From positions 3,201,046 through 3,265,045 of the forward strand of contig NZ_AP027363.1 in the NCBI RefSeq assembly GCF_030295955.1: DNA of 64,000 bases, in the 5' to 3' direction. How positions within the stretch are numbered: position 1 is the first letter of the stretch; every line of letters begins with the position of its first letter. Below, one piece after another: positions 55,690 through 64,000 of the stretch. The DNA comes from Thalassotalea agarivorans. Lineage in GTDB: Bacteria > Pseudomonadota > Gammaproteobacteria > Enterobacterales > Alteromonadaceae. Made by a program: the position numbers and the translations under genes. The notes below the pieces were generated by a model, which saw only the letters and a program-made list of their open reading frames with translations, made no database searches and had not been told where the DNA came from.

Positions 55690-58600
55690 TTACCCACGAT
55701 TGCGGCGCCATAATCCAGCAAGAATCAGTAACATTAGGTAATAAATTGTACCACCGTCACTGCTTGCAACAGGCTCTACCGTTACTGAAAGCGTTTGTGG
55801 TAACGAAGATTTGTCGCCGTTGCCACCAACAAATTCAAACGATACTACTGTGCTTTCACTTACTTTTGGTGCAGTAAACATCAATGAGCTAGTACCCACG
55901 CCTGTTACCGATACCGTTGGTCCTGCAACTTGTTTCCAAGTATAGGTTGCCATTGGGTTTTCAATAACGCCATCGGTCATCGCTGCAGTCAAGTTAACCT
56001 GTTGACCTGCATCTACGTTAGACACCGAACTAGCCACTGAGAACGAAGGACGTCCGTAATGGAAGACAGGCATACCACTTTGGTTAGCAAACATTTCTTC
56101 GCCGTCACTCGTGTGTACCGCGCTATAGATAACCGGTGTGATGTCTGCCATACCAACAACGTTAGACGTGTCTTTGCGAAGGGTAAAGCCTACTGCCGCT
56201 GCACCAGCTTCACGCGTTACCGTCCAAGTTACTGTATCGCCAGATACTTCAAACTTGGCTGATTTAGCGCCTTTAAGCATTTTCGACGCTGTGTTTTCTT
56301 CCGTGCTTAATAGCTCTAGTACTTCAATACCTGTCGCTAATGGCATCGAGAAGCTGTACTCACGGTCTTCACCTGTCTCATTGGCAATAACATTAATTTC
56401 AGTCGTTACCATATCGCCTGAAATCACAGGGTCAGCTACTTGAATTTCATCTTCACCACGGTTTAAGTCAACACGAACTGAACCAACATTCTTAGGTAGT
56501 TCCGCTGTTGTGCCTAACCAGAATACGCCATGATATTGTTCACCTTCCATCATATCCATATTCCAGGCTACGCGCGTATTCACTTCTTCATTTGCGTCTA
56601 CGCTACTAGGCACATCAACCATTAACGAATCATCGTCATACTTCACTTGTGTAACAGCAAGTTTTACGTGATCCATAATCGGTGGCACAGCACATTCGAA
56701 TCCTTCGTCGGCTTCTTGACCTTCGTCACATACCATTTGATTTTCTTCAAGTAATGCCGGACCTTCAGCCCAGTTATGTACAAGTAACCAGTAAGTGTCA
56801 TTTATTGGGTCAACAATATCGATAACTTCAGCACTTGTAGGGCCTGCGCTGTAATAGCGAATGAAGTCCCACTCATTTGGAATACCCGTTGGGTCGCCAC
56901 TTAAATCAACATCAATACCAACAAATACGTCAAGATCTGGTGAAGTGGTATCAAGTACTTCTACCACTATTCGTTTAGTATCGGCTTGAATGTTTAGTGG
57001 AATCGCATGCACTGTTGCATCCATTTCAACTAACGAATCCATTACCAAACCATTGGTTGCATCGCGCGCCACAGTAAACTCATGAGTCTTCGCTTTTGCA
57101 AAACCAGATTTTGTCATTTGCATGTCGCTAGTACCAATAGTACGAATGCCTTTTACAGGACCCGAGTCTTGGTTACGACCGGCTTTGAAAGCCACTTTCT
57201 CTGGCGCTACACCGGCAATAAAGTTTACCGTCACTGGTAAAGTTTGTACTGGCGTATTAACGTCATCTGCGGTGATCACAACGCGACCATCGACCCACTC
57301 TTGTGCAAGTGCTTGGTTTGCCGTCGCCGTAAAGTTCAACACAATTTCTTCGCCCGCACTCAGAGCAAATGACGCTTTATCAGAAGATATTTCAAAGCCT
57401 TCATCAAAATGCTCAAATGAGACTGTCCAATTACCATATTTAGCCGCTTTGAACGTACGTGTCCAAGTACAAGCGATTAGACATTCTCCTTTAGAAAGGC
57501 TCGGCATATTCATTTGATGCGGCTGTCCGTGCCAATCTGCGATTTCCTGTTGCTCGTAAGGGCTTGCAAAAGGATTCGCTGCCATATAGCCTGCTTTCGT
57601 TTCATTCATCACTAAGCCAGCTTCTATTGCTCGATTCACACGTGCACTACCTGAACCACTAAAGTGATGCTTCGCGCGTACTAGTTCAAACTTGGCATTA
57701 CCTTCTTCGTCAAGTTGCACATTGCCTTCTTCATCAAACAAGTACACTTTCTCTTTTACATCGGTAAACGCCGTTGTCATTAATGCAGATTGCATTTCAG
57801 CTGGCGTCCAATCTGGATGAGCACCTTTCATTAGCAAGTACATCCCAGCCACATGCGGCGATGACATAGATGTTCCAGAGATTTGCATGTAGTTACCTGG
57901 TTGCTTATCAATTGCAGCCATACCGTTAGCATGCATGTAGTTACCAATGTTACTCGCAAAGATATCAACACCTGGCGCACCTAGATCTGGCACCAGATAG
58001 TCTTTATGAATGCGATCAGGACCACGAGAACTGAAACCTGCCACAATATCGGCTTTTTCTAAATTATTATTAAACTCAGATTCGCCTAAGATTTTCACTT
58101 TGTGATCGGCACCTTCCGCTAACCAAGCTAATAGCTTATCGCCATCAGACTTGCTTAAATGAACGGTCGGGATTTCATGCATATCTGCAACAATGTTGTC
58201 GGCATTGTCATCAGCATTAATTAAGATCATACCCGCTGCGTTTTTAGATTTAGCCGCAATACTCTTAGATACACGAGACATTGGCACGCCATTGTAGGCA
58301 CCACCACGACGACACACGACCACTTTACCATCGAGTTGACCCCAAGGAAGCGCATAGCGATGACAGAAGCCTTCGCCACCTAATTGCTCTTGGTAGTATT
58401 CGCTCTCAACATCACCCGCATAAACAATTTCGGTATCTTCTGTTAGGGCTGCAGTCATTGCTTTACCTAACATGTCTTCTAGCTCATAGTTACCGCCAGA
58501 GAATACCGCTGTTTTGTCGCTAGTGTAGTCACGACCGTGCGTAAACGCTGCTACTGTCGTTAGCCAAGGCGAGTTACCCGGTGAACCAACCGTTTCAGGT

Positions 58601-59850
58601 CCTGGTCCTGCGTTACCCGCTGATGAAGCAACATGAATACCGGCTTCACGCGCACTTAAAAATGCAAGTGCATCTGCCGCATACCAAGGTGACTGTGCAC
58701 CACCACCAACAGAGTAGTTAATAACATCCACATTGTTTGCAATGGCATGCTCGATAGCAGCTATTGCCGCTGAATCGCTACAACCGTAGTTAGGGATACA
58801 TGTGCGGTATGCAATGATATTGGCATGTGGCGCAACACCACTTACCGTCACATTGAACATTGACTGAATCGATTCCCAAGGGTTGTAGCCATTAGGGTCA
58901 ATCAATTGTGTAAAGCCATAAGGAACATTGTGTACAACATTACCTGCAGCGGTTGCCGCTACGTGAGTACCATGACCTTGGTCATCTTGGCCCGTGCCAT
59001 AACGCGCGTCAGAGCTTGACACTGAAGTAGTTTTTAAGCCGTCAAAAGAAACAACACCTACCAGTTTGTCGTTACACCACATGGTATTTTCAAGACAGTC
59101 ACCAAAGTAAACGCCATCACCATACGGGTTAGTGTGGTCGTAACCGTCGCCACCAATATCAGCAAACGCTGGATTAAAGTCATCTGCTGTTGGTGTGCCG
59201 CTCCATGAGTAGAATCTCTTCTGATATGAAGCAATACCGGTATCTAGAACACCAATAACTAACCCTTCACCCATGCTCTTTCCTGCAAGCGTTTCATTAT
59301 TCCAAACCGCTGGCGCACCAACATGGCTAGGACCTACATCCGTTAATAGTTGTTTCCAACCGACTTTTTGTACGCCAATAACACCATCAAGCTTTTGAAT
59401 AGCTTGTGCTTCTTGCTTATCGATATTTAATACCAATGCATTAAGCGCGATATGGTGGCGGGCTTGCTCAGCAACTTTACGTTGCAAAAGCTTTTCTATG
59501 TTAACGAAAGCCGTTTGTTGGCGATCATGAACATATTGTGTGTAGGCAACAGACGCCGCACTCTTTAAGTTTAACTTGCCGCCTTGATTAATGTTTTTAT
59601 AGTTAGACGCTTGTACATTAGTTGCAGCAAGGCCCTTAATGTCACCTTGATACAAGGATACTGGCGCATCTTCTAACAATACAAAGTACTGTTCGCCAAA
59701 AGCTGCTTTTGCTTGTTTACTCTGCAGCTCCGCCTTAACCTGTGAGCTACCGTAATGAGCACGGTCTCCCACTGTTACATCTTGCGCTTGGGCCATTGCA
59801 ATTGTTGCAAAAGGCAATGCCAGCGCGATCGTAGATAATTTAAATTTCAC
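55690..59850 (-). CDS. large secreted S8 subtilisin-like protease with GlyGly-CTERM-like end
   Basis: 1386 residues from a GTG at 59850 with AGGAGA upstream. A signal peptide (MKFKLSTIALALPFATIAMAQA) and an I9-type propeptide (QYFVLLEDAPVSLYQGD) come first. The triad is intact: Asp203 (VLDTGI), His293 (GHGTHVAA), Ser661 (GTSMSSPHVAG), with Asn in SSAGNAG. A PA domain (KNAAGMILINADDNADN) lies before the Ser. Fn3-like and PKD-like domains fill the C-terminal half. The end, SSDGGTIYYLMLLILAGLWR then RNRG, is a GlyGly-CTERM-type signal for rhombosortase processing. Only 36 bp separate it from the upstream pseudoprotease gene. Confidence 0.94.
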   Translation of the reverse strand: MKFKLSTIALALPFATIAMAQAQDVTVGDRAHYGSSQVKAELQSKQAKAAFGEQYFVLLEDAPVSLYQGDIKGLAATNVQASNYKNINQGGKLNLKSAASVAYTQYVHDRQQTAFVNIEKLLQRKVAEQARHHIALNALVLNIDKQEAQAIQKLDGVIGVQKVGWKQLLTDVGPSHVGAPAVWNNETLAGKSMGEGLVIGVLDTGIASYQKRFYSWSGTPTADDFNPAFADIGGDGYDHTNPYGDGVYFGDCLENTMWCNDKLVGVVSFDGLKTTSVSSSDARYGTGQDDQGHGTHVAATAAGNVVHNVPYGFTQLIDPNGYNPWESIQSMFNVTVSGVAPHANIIAYRTCIPNYGCSDSAAIAAIEHAIANNVDVINYSVGGGAQSPWYAADALAFLSAREAGIHVASSAGNAGPGPETVGSPGNSPWLTTVAAFTHGRDYTSDKTAVFSGGNYELEDMLGKAMTAALTEDTEIVYAGDVESEYYQEQLGGEGFCHRYALPWGQLDGKVVVCRRGGAYNGVPMSRVSKSIAAKSKNAAGMILINADDNADNIVADMHEIPTVHLSKSDGDKLLAWLAEGADHKVKILGESEFNNNLEKADIVAGFSSRGPDRIHKDYLVPDLGAPGVDIFASNIGNYMHANGMAAIDKQPGNYMQISGTSMSSPHVAGMYLLMKGAHPDWTPAEMQSALMTTAFTDVKEKVYLFDEEGNVQLDEEGNAKFELVRAKHHFSGSGSARVNRAIEAGLVMNETKAGYMAANPFASPYEQQEIADWHGQPHQMNMPSLSKGECLIACTWTRTFKAAKYGNWTVSFEHFDEGFEISSDKASFALSAGEEIVLNFTATANQALAQEWVDGRVVITADDVNTPVQTLPVTVNFIAGVAPEKVAFKAGRNQDSGPVKGIRTIGTSDMQMTKSGFAKAKTHEFTVARDATNGLVMDSLVEMDATVHAIPLNIQADTKRIVVEVLDTTSPDLDVFVGIDVDLSGDPTGIPNEWDFIRYYSAGPTSAEVIDIVDPINDTYWLLVHNWAEGPALLEENQMVCDEGQEADEGFECAVPPIMDHVKLAVTQVKYDDDSLMVDVPSSVDANEEVNTRVAWNMDMMEGEQYHGVFWLGTTAELPKNVGSVRVDLNRGEDEIQVADPVISGDMVTTEINVIANETGEDREYSFSMPLATGIEVLELLSTEENTASKMLKGAKSAKFEVSGDTVTWTVTREAGAAAVGFTLRKDTSNVVGMADITPVIYSAVHTSDGEEMFANQSGMPVFHYGRPSFSVASSVSNVDAGQQVNLTAAMTDGVIENPMATYTWKQVAGPTVSVTGVGTSSLMFTAPKVSESTVVSFEFVGGNGDKSSLPQTLSVTVEPVASSDGGTIYYLMLLILAGLWRRNRG

Positions 59851-59863
59851 AATCTTTTCTCCT

Positions 59864-59884
59864 AGGAAAGCAATGTGCTTTCCT
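59864..59884 (-). other. intercistronic hairpin between two subtilase genes
   Basis: A 9-bp perfect stem, AGGAAAGCA/TGCTTTCCT on the minus strand with a 3-nt loop, lies directly after the stop of the pseudoprotease gene. It ends just before the AGGAGA of the next gene. No T-run follows, so it is not a classic terminator. It may stabilise the upstream mRNA or modulate ribosome access to the downstream start. Confidence 0.65.
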
Positions 59885-59886
59885 TG

Positions 59887-62800
59887 TTAACCTTTCACAC
59901 TGCGGCGCATGCCAAGCAGTAATAACAAACCAACTAACAATGCAGGTGCCGTTGAACCGCTGCTATCGTTGTCGTCTACAAAATCGTCTGCTGGTGCTGG
60001 GGCAGCACTAGGGTTAGATACGATTGAAAAGGTTATTGGTAATTCAACATGGTTTTGGCCATCGCTCGCTATGATAGTCGCGTTGTATTGACCTGAAGCT
60101 GTAGGTGAGCCACTAAATACACCCGACGGGCTAAGAGATACACCTGTTGGCAAGTTAGTCGCATAATAAGCGACGCCATCACCTTCACTATCTACGAAGC
60201 TGCCGGCAATAGAATGTGAAATCGATTCATTGATTTGCCATTCGATGTTAGCAATCTCTTTTACTTGCTTAGGCGCGATGTCGTTAACGTTGTGCACATT
60301 GATGGTCACTTTTACGTTGTCTGACGCACGGTTGATATGGTCAACCTGCACTTCCAATACATACTGATGCTGGTTTTCATAATCTAATGCCTCAGCATTG
60401 ATCACGGTAATTTCACCCGCAGTAGATACAGCAAACGGCTGGCCAGGTAGCGTGTTTAGTAAAAACATATCGCCCAGGTTGCTGTCGCTGTTGTAGAACA
60501 AGTCGATTGAATCTCTTTCGATTGTGCCAATAACATCACCATTTTGCGCATTCTCATAAACAGAAAAGGCTTGATTTGTAACAGGTGTTTTATCACTTGA
60601 GGTATAAATGGTTAGATAAGACGCATCGCCACCATCTGTGTTGAAATACATAACGCCTGGAGGACAGTCTGGATGAGTTTCCCAGTTACCGATAGAAACG
60701 ATATTAGGATTACAAGATGCCGTAACGGTACCAACAACACGTGCGGATTCACCTGGTGCAAGCGTTACCATTTTTGACCATGCTAGATCCGAATCAACAA
60801 AGTCGTCATCTGCTGGCAATGCTGCTATACCGGCATTGGTCGCAATAAACGTCGTTGCCTCTTCAATACAGTAGTCCGGGTTCCACGATCTTGGTGCACA
60901 AGGACCATCCCACCAATTTGGGTAGCCTGGCTCACCCGTGTGATCGATAATTTCTTGACGAAAATCACCGTGAAGCACAGGGTTGTAACGAATAACATTA
61001 CCATCAACCGGTGTTTGTGCGTCGCGATCGGTAGCAAACTGCCAGCCTAGTAGCTCATTCCAGTCATCTACACTGTCAAAATCATGATGATATAGCTCGT
61101 CTATACATGCATTGACAACAACAGTGTCGCCACCTGGCGCAACATATGTGTCTAAACTTGTTTGAGTATATCGTTTGGTTGGATTCCACCACTCAAACTC
61201 TTGGCTAAAATCGATGAATTCGGTAATTACTTGACCTTTACCGTTCATGACAACCTGAAAGAATGCCAGTTGCGACTCTTCAGGGGCATTCATATCTAGC
61301 CCTAATGGATCGTCATAATACTGATCAGCAATTTCTTTGTTGTATATCGTGAAATAGGTAAGCACAGCACCTGCTTTATCGAAGTGTTCTGCTTGTGGCA
61401 GATCAAAACGGTCAAACATTTTTACTGCAACAGATAGTTGCTGTCCTGATGCACACATTTCATTGGGATAAACGCTCGCGCCTGTCTCTTTAATGTGGTT
61501 ACCTTGCTCATTCAATTTGCCTTGATCACGCGTAACACGCGAAAAAATCATTGGCATCGCAAAATAAGTTTGCTCAGACGTTGATTGGTTAGTGATATCA
61601 ATGTTTTTAGCTTCTACCCAAAAACCTGATTCATACACCTTGTTAATCCAGTCTTCTGCGGGAAAAGGTAAACTAGATCGTGTGTTTAGATTTTCACGTG
61701 AAAACGGTACGTCTGACTTTGGGAATACCTGCCAAGGCATGCTCAACTTAGCGTCATCTTCAGCCGTTTGGTTTTCAAACATCAGCTGACCATTGATAGT
61801 CGCCTTCATCCAGTTTTCAATGGAATATTCGTCTGATTTAGAAATTGGCCAAGCGCCTAAAGCATCTGCGCTAACTGTTAATGTAACAGCGAACTCTACT
61901 GAGCTACGCGCTGGTACACTGACCATAGGGGGATAAGATAAGCTAACCGCAGCATTTGACTGCTTGTCGCCATAATACTGGTTGCTTAGCTTGTAAGACT
62001 GCACATCATCCGTTAAGTTTTTCAAGGTAACAAACTTTGTCACAGATGCCGAAGAACCCGTTTCTACAAAGCCAAACGATAGGTTTGGTTGATAGTTACT
62101 GGTTTCCCACAGTACAGATTTAGCTTGTTCCGCTTTCATGCCATCTACTAGGCCTGAGCCCATGAAAGGCACTTCAGCAACGTTGTTAATCTCAACTTGA
62201 ACATCGCCTACTTCAACAACCGTAGACTGGCCTACAACATTAGCGCTATTCGCTGTGTTGGCAACTAATGCTTTAATCTCGAGCGCGCTTAAGCGTGGGT
62301 TTTTCGCCCATGCACGTGCTGCTACACCAGCGGTGTATGCTGCAGCATAGCCACCAGTACCATCAAGTTCACCAGTTTCTGTACCTGTACCAACAAGTGC
62401 ACCACTAAGTTTTTCAGCAGGGGCTACAACTTCTGGTTTTAAAGACATAGAGCCACGTACCGGGCCTGCAGGTGTAAACGGCGAGAGCGTTGCTAAATTA
62501 TCATCCATAGCCACTGAACCAACGGTTAGTGCTTCTGGTGAGGCGCCGTTCCAACTTACGTTAAATAAACTATCGTAATAGTGGGTGCCTGCAGACGAAA
62601 CGACTAAGGTGCCGATACCTGATAAACGGCGAAGATGTTCAATTTGGAAAGTTGCGTGTGAGCCACCAGAGCCCTCTGATTGATAGAAAGCCGCGTTACC
62701 AAATGAATTAACCACCACAATGTGTGGGCGATCACTAACGTCACCATCTTGGTTAGGATCAACAATAAAATCGAGCGCTGCGTAAAAATAATCCCATGCC

Positions 62801-63621
62801 CAATCCAACGTTTTATAAGCAAGAATTTTAGCTTCTGGTGCTTGCTCTAGTACTAACGCTGCCTGTGCTGTGCCAGATGGATACCAACCCAGTTCTAAAT
62901 TTTGGTCGTCTTTGTTTTCTATTGGGTTGTAGTCAATGGTATGGAAGCCTTCAAACCCTGCAGAAAAATCCATGCCGCCAATAACGGTGGTGGTTGGAAA
63001 ACCATCCCATGCATTTGAACGGTTGCGCCATGCCATATCATAGGCTTCTGCTGTACCGCTGCCGCCTAAAGAGGCATGCGTGTAATCAATACCATTGCCA
63101 ATAATAGCAACCGTAATAGCACCGCCAGCATCTTTCACTTCTAGATCTGGATAGGCTTTGTATGCGTGCTCAGCAGAGTAATCTGCTGCCATCGTAGTGG
63201 CTAGAATTTCTTTCACATGTTCGTGACTCGCTAGAGAAGCTGCCGCTTCAGCGTTCATTTGCACATGTAAACTGTTATCAACTAAGCGTGCTTTTTTCAA
63301 AACAATGGCATTGCCATCAATTGCTTTCATCGCACTAATAAACGCTGATTGTTCAGCATCTATTTTACTTACTATGCTTTTACGGTTATTGCCGAGCGCT
63401 GCAAAGCTCTTATCCAAACCGCTTTTATGATTTAAGCGAACAATGTACACACCGTTTAGTTTTTCTTGTGCGTGGTGCAGCACTTTATCGCTATCTTGGC
63501 GACCTACCTGCTGGCTTTGCGTAGCAGATAAAGCGCTAACATCGACGCCTTGATCGGCATCATTAGCACTTACTGCAACGCTACTTACCAACAAAGCAAG
63601 TGCGGAGTATTTAAAATTCAT
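59887..63621 (-). CDS. subtilase-fold pseudoprotease (S8 homologue without catalytic residues)
   Basis: 1244 residues from the ATG at 63621 (MNFKYSALALLVSSVAVSAN), chosen for the signal peptide and the preceding AGAGGATC. An I9-like propeptide (NGVYIVRLNHKSGLDKSFAA) and an S8 fold can be followed, but the active-site motifs are changed. VAIIGNGIDYTHA replaces VAVIDTGIDYTH (Asp to Gly, about 175), and YPSGTAQAALV replaces GHGTHVAG (His lost, about 250). SSAGTHYY replaces SAGN (oxyanion Asn to Thr, about 346), and GTGGYAAAYTAG replaces GTSMAAPHVAG (Ser to Gly, about 423). Cadherin-like domains follow, and a GlyGly-CTERM-like end (SSGSTAPALLVGLLLLLGMR). It shares a probable operon with an active subtilase. 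Confidence 0.88.
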   Translation of the reverse strand: MNFKYSALALLVSSVAVSANDADQGVDVSALSATQSQQVGRQDSDKVLHHAQEKLNGVYIVRLNHKSGLDKSFAALGNNRKSIVSKIDAEQSAFISAMKAIDGNAIVLKKARLVDNSLHVQMNAEAAASLASHEHVKEILATTMAADYSAEHAYKAYPDLEVKDAGGAITVAIIGNGIDYTHASLGGSGTAEAYDMAWRNRSNAWDGFPTTTVIGGMDFSAGFEGFHTIDYNPIENKDDQNLELGWYPSGTAQAALVLEQAPEAKILAYKTLDWAWDYFYAALDFIVDPNQDGDVSDRPHIVVVNSFGNAAFYQSEGSGGSHATFQIEHLRRLSGIGTLVVSSAGTHYYDSLFNVSWNGASPEALTVGSVAMDDNLATLSPFTPAGPVRGSMSLKPEVVAPAEKLSGALVGTGTETGELDGTGGYAAAYTAGVAARAWAKNPRLSALEIKALVANTANSANVVGQSTVVEVGDVQVEINNVAEVPFMGSGLVDGMKAEQAKSVLWETSNYQPNLSFGFVETGSSASVTKFVTLKNLTDDVQSYKLSNQYYGDKQSNAAVSLSYPPMVSVPARSSVEFAVTLTVSADALGAWPISKSDEYSIENWMKATINGQLMFENQTAEDDAKLSMPWQVFPKSDVPFSRENLNTRSSLPFPAEDWINKVYESGFWVEAKNIDITNQSTSEQTYFAMPMIFSRVTRDQGKLNEQGNHIKETGASVYPNEMCASGQQLSVAVKMFDRFDLPQAEHFDKAGAVLTYFTIYNKEIADQYYDDPLGLDMNAPEESQLAFFQVVMNGKGQVITEFIDFSQEFEWWNPTKRYTQTSLDTYVAPGGDTVVVNACIDELYHHDFDSVDDWNELLGWQFATDRDAQTPVDGNVIRYNPVLHGDFRQEIIDHTGEPGYPNWWDGPCAPRSWNPDYCIEEATTFIATNAGIAALPADDDFVDSDLAWSKMVTLAPGESARVVGTVTASCNPNIVSIGNWETHPDCPPGVMYFNTDGGDASYLTIYTSSDKTPVTNQAFSVYENAQNGDVIGTIERDSIDLFYNSDSNLGDMFLLNTLPGQPFAVSTAGEITVINAEALDYENQHQYVLEVQVDHINRASDNVKVTINVHNVNDIAPKQVKEIANIEWQINESISHSIAGSFVDSEGDGVAYYATNLPTGVSLSPSGVFSGSPTASGQYNATIIASDGQNHVELPITFSIVSNPSAAPAPADDFVDDNDSSGSTAPALLVGLLLLLGMRRSVKG

Positions 63622-63975
63622 GTGATCCTCTCTGACTTCTATAAATAACAAACCCGAATTGGGTGCTAGCAAGCAAATGAGCAGTTGTCGTTTTTATTAG
63701 CTATCTGCTGCTAGCGAGTTGGAGTTTTTTTAACCCAAACAACGGGATGAAACAGAAATAAAAGGAATTAATGAAAGGTGCAATGCAAGGGCAGTCGTAT
63801 CTTTATCTTTTTATGGTCTTTTAAAGGTCTATTTTTATTAAAAACAATAGGTTAAAGGATTGAGCCCAATACCGACTTAATGTAATAGATGACTACTTTT
63901 TATCTTGTTTTTGACGAATGAACATACAAAAAGGGGCCATTTGGCCCCTTTGAAAAACGCTTTAAGAACACTTTT
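63622..63975. other. gene-free interval upstream of the pseudoprotease gene
   Basis: About 350 bp with no convincing coding frame on either strand. It must hold the promoter of the two-subtilase operon and the terminator of the next gene. A/T-rich blocks near 63830-63860 could be promoter elements, but none was assigned with confidence. Confidence 0.5.
63927..63953. terminator. GC-rich hairpin terminator
   Basis: AAGGGGCCA (63931-63939) pairs with TGGCCCCTT (63942-63950), with A-run and T-poor flanks. On the minus strand it lies about 25 nt past the stop of the gene entering from the right edge, followed by TTTTTG. Confidence 0.75.
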
Positions 63976-64000
63976 TTACTTACGTTCTTTTGGCTTTTTA
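63976..64000 (-). CDS. last codons of a minus-strand gene (partial)
   Basis: Read on the minus strand from the right edge, one frame gives KKPKERK followed by TAA at 63978-63976. A basic tail ending in a stop, then a terminator 25 nt later, suggests the 3' end of a gene that begins outside the window. Basic tails like this occur in RNA-binding proteins, but nothing more can be said. Confidence 0.35.

Overview
The window looks like chromosome from a marine gammaproteobacterium of the order Alteromonadales, plausibly a Colwelliaceae/Thalassotalea-type organism. This is inferred from moderate-to-low GC, the cytochrome c4/engB pairing, MipA-DUF3019 next to a two-component system, several large secreted S8 proteases with sorting-type C-termini, a PEP-CTERM protein and RsmJ. 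No sequence search was run. No rRNA, tRNA or CRISPR array was recognised.

Layout. 1-9350: a three-haem c4-like cytochrome (cut by the window start), engB, a secreted GH31 glycosidase, a 15-unit heptanucleotide repeat, a large DUF2339 membrane protein, a PEP-CTERM protein, an orphan lipoprotein and the remnant of a permease gene. 9376-13566: a tightly packed minus-strand operon, rimK - M14-type desuccinylase - RimB-like retropepsin - MscS channel - CorA/ZntB transporter, divergent from a LysR regulator. 14607-22178: a lipoprotein peroxiredoxin, two copies of a long perfect palindrome, a metallo-beta-lactamase-fold lipoprotein and a 1766-residue subtilase. 22448-25538: MipA/OmpV - DUF3019 - response regulator - histidine kinase.

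25668-43174 is the most coherent part, a peptidoglycan scavenging and catabolism locus. Extracytoplasmic enzymes (AmiD-like amidase lipoprotein, NagZ-like GH3 lipoprotein, NamZ/GH171 exo-muramidase) would release MurNAc, GlcNAc and peptides. A sodium symporter could import a sugar. A natural MurK-MurQ fusion would phosphorylate MurNAc and split MurNAc-6P into GlcNAc-6P and D-lactate. A FAD/Fe-S D-lactate dehydrogenase would burn the D-lactate. A second operon carries both halves of D-glutamate cyclase, 5-oxoprolinase PxpABC and a D-amino-acid transaminase, which fits use of the D-Glu and D-Ala of the peptide stem. A MurR/RpiR regulator lies between the operons, and related inverted repeats sit in both divergent promoter regions.

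43243-49300: a YeeE/YedE transporter, a MerC-family gene behind a Zur-like box whose 3' end was rewritten by a 1234-bp IS3-family element, a BaiN/HI0933 flavoprotein, a calcium-loop lipoprotein and a 34-codon candidate small gene. 49321-53379: ferritin, Prx5 peroxiredoxin, a 428-residue subtilase, a 57-residue Cys-rich protein and rsmJ. 53435-63621: a membrane-anchored winged-helix/TolB-propeller regulator followed by two large subtilases. One of these keeps its catalytic residues. The other has lost Asp, His, Ser and the oxyanion Asn and is probably a pseudoprotease. The window closes with a terminator and the last few codons of another minus-strand gene.
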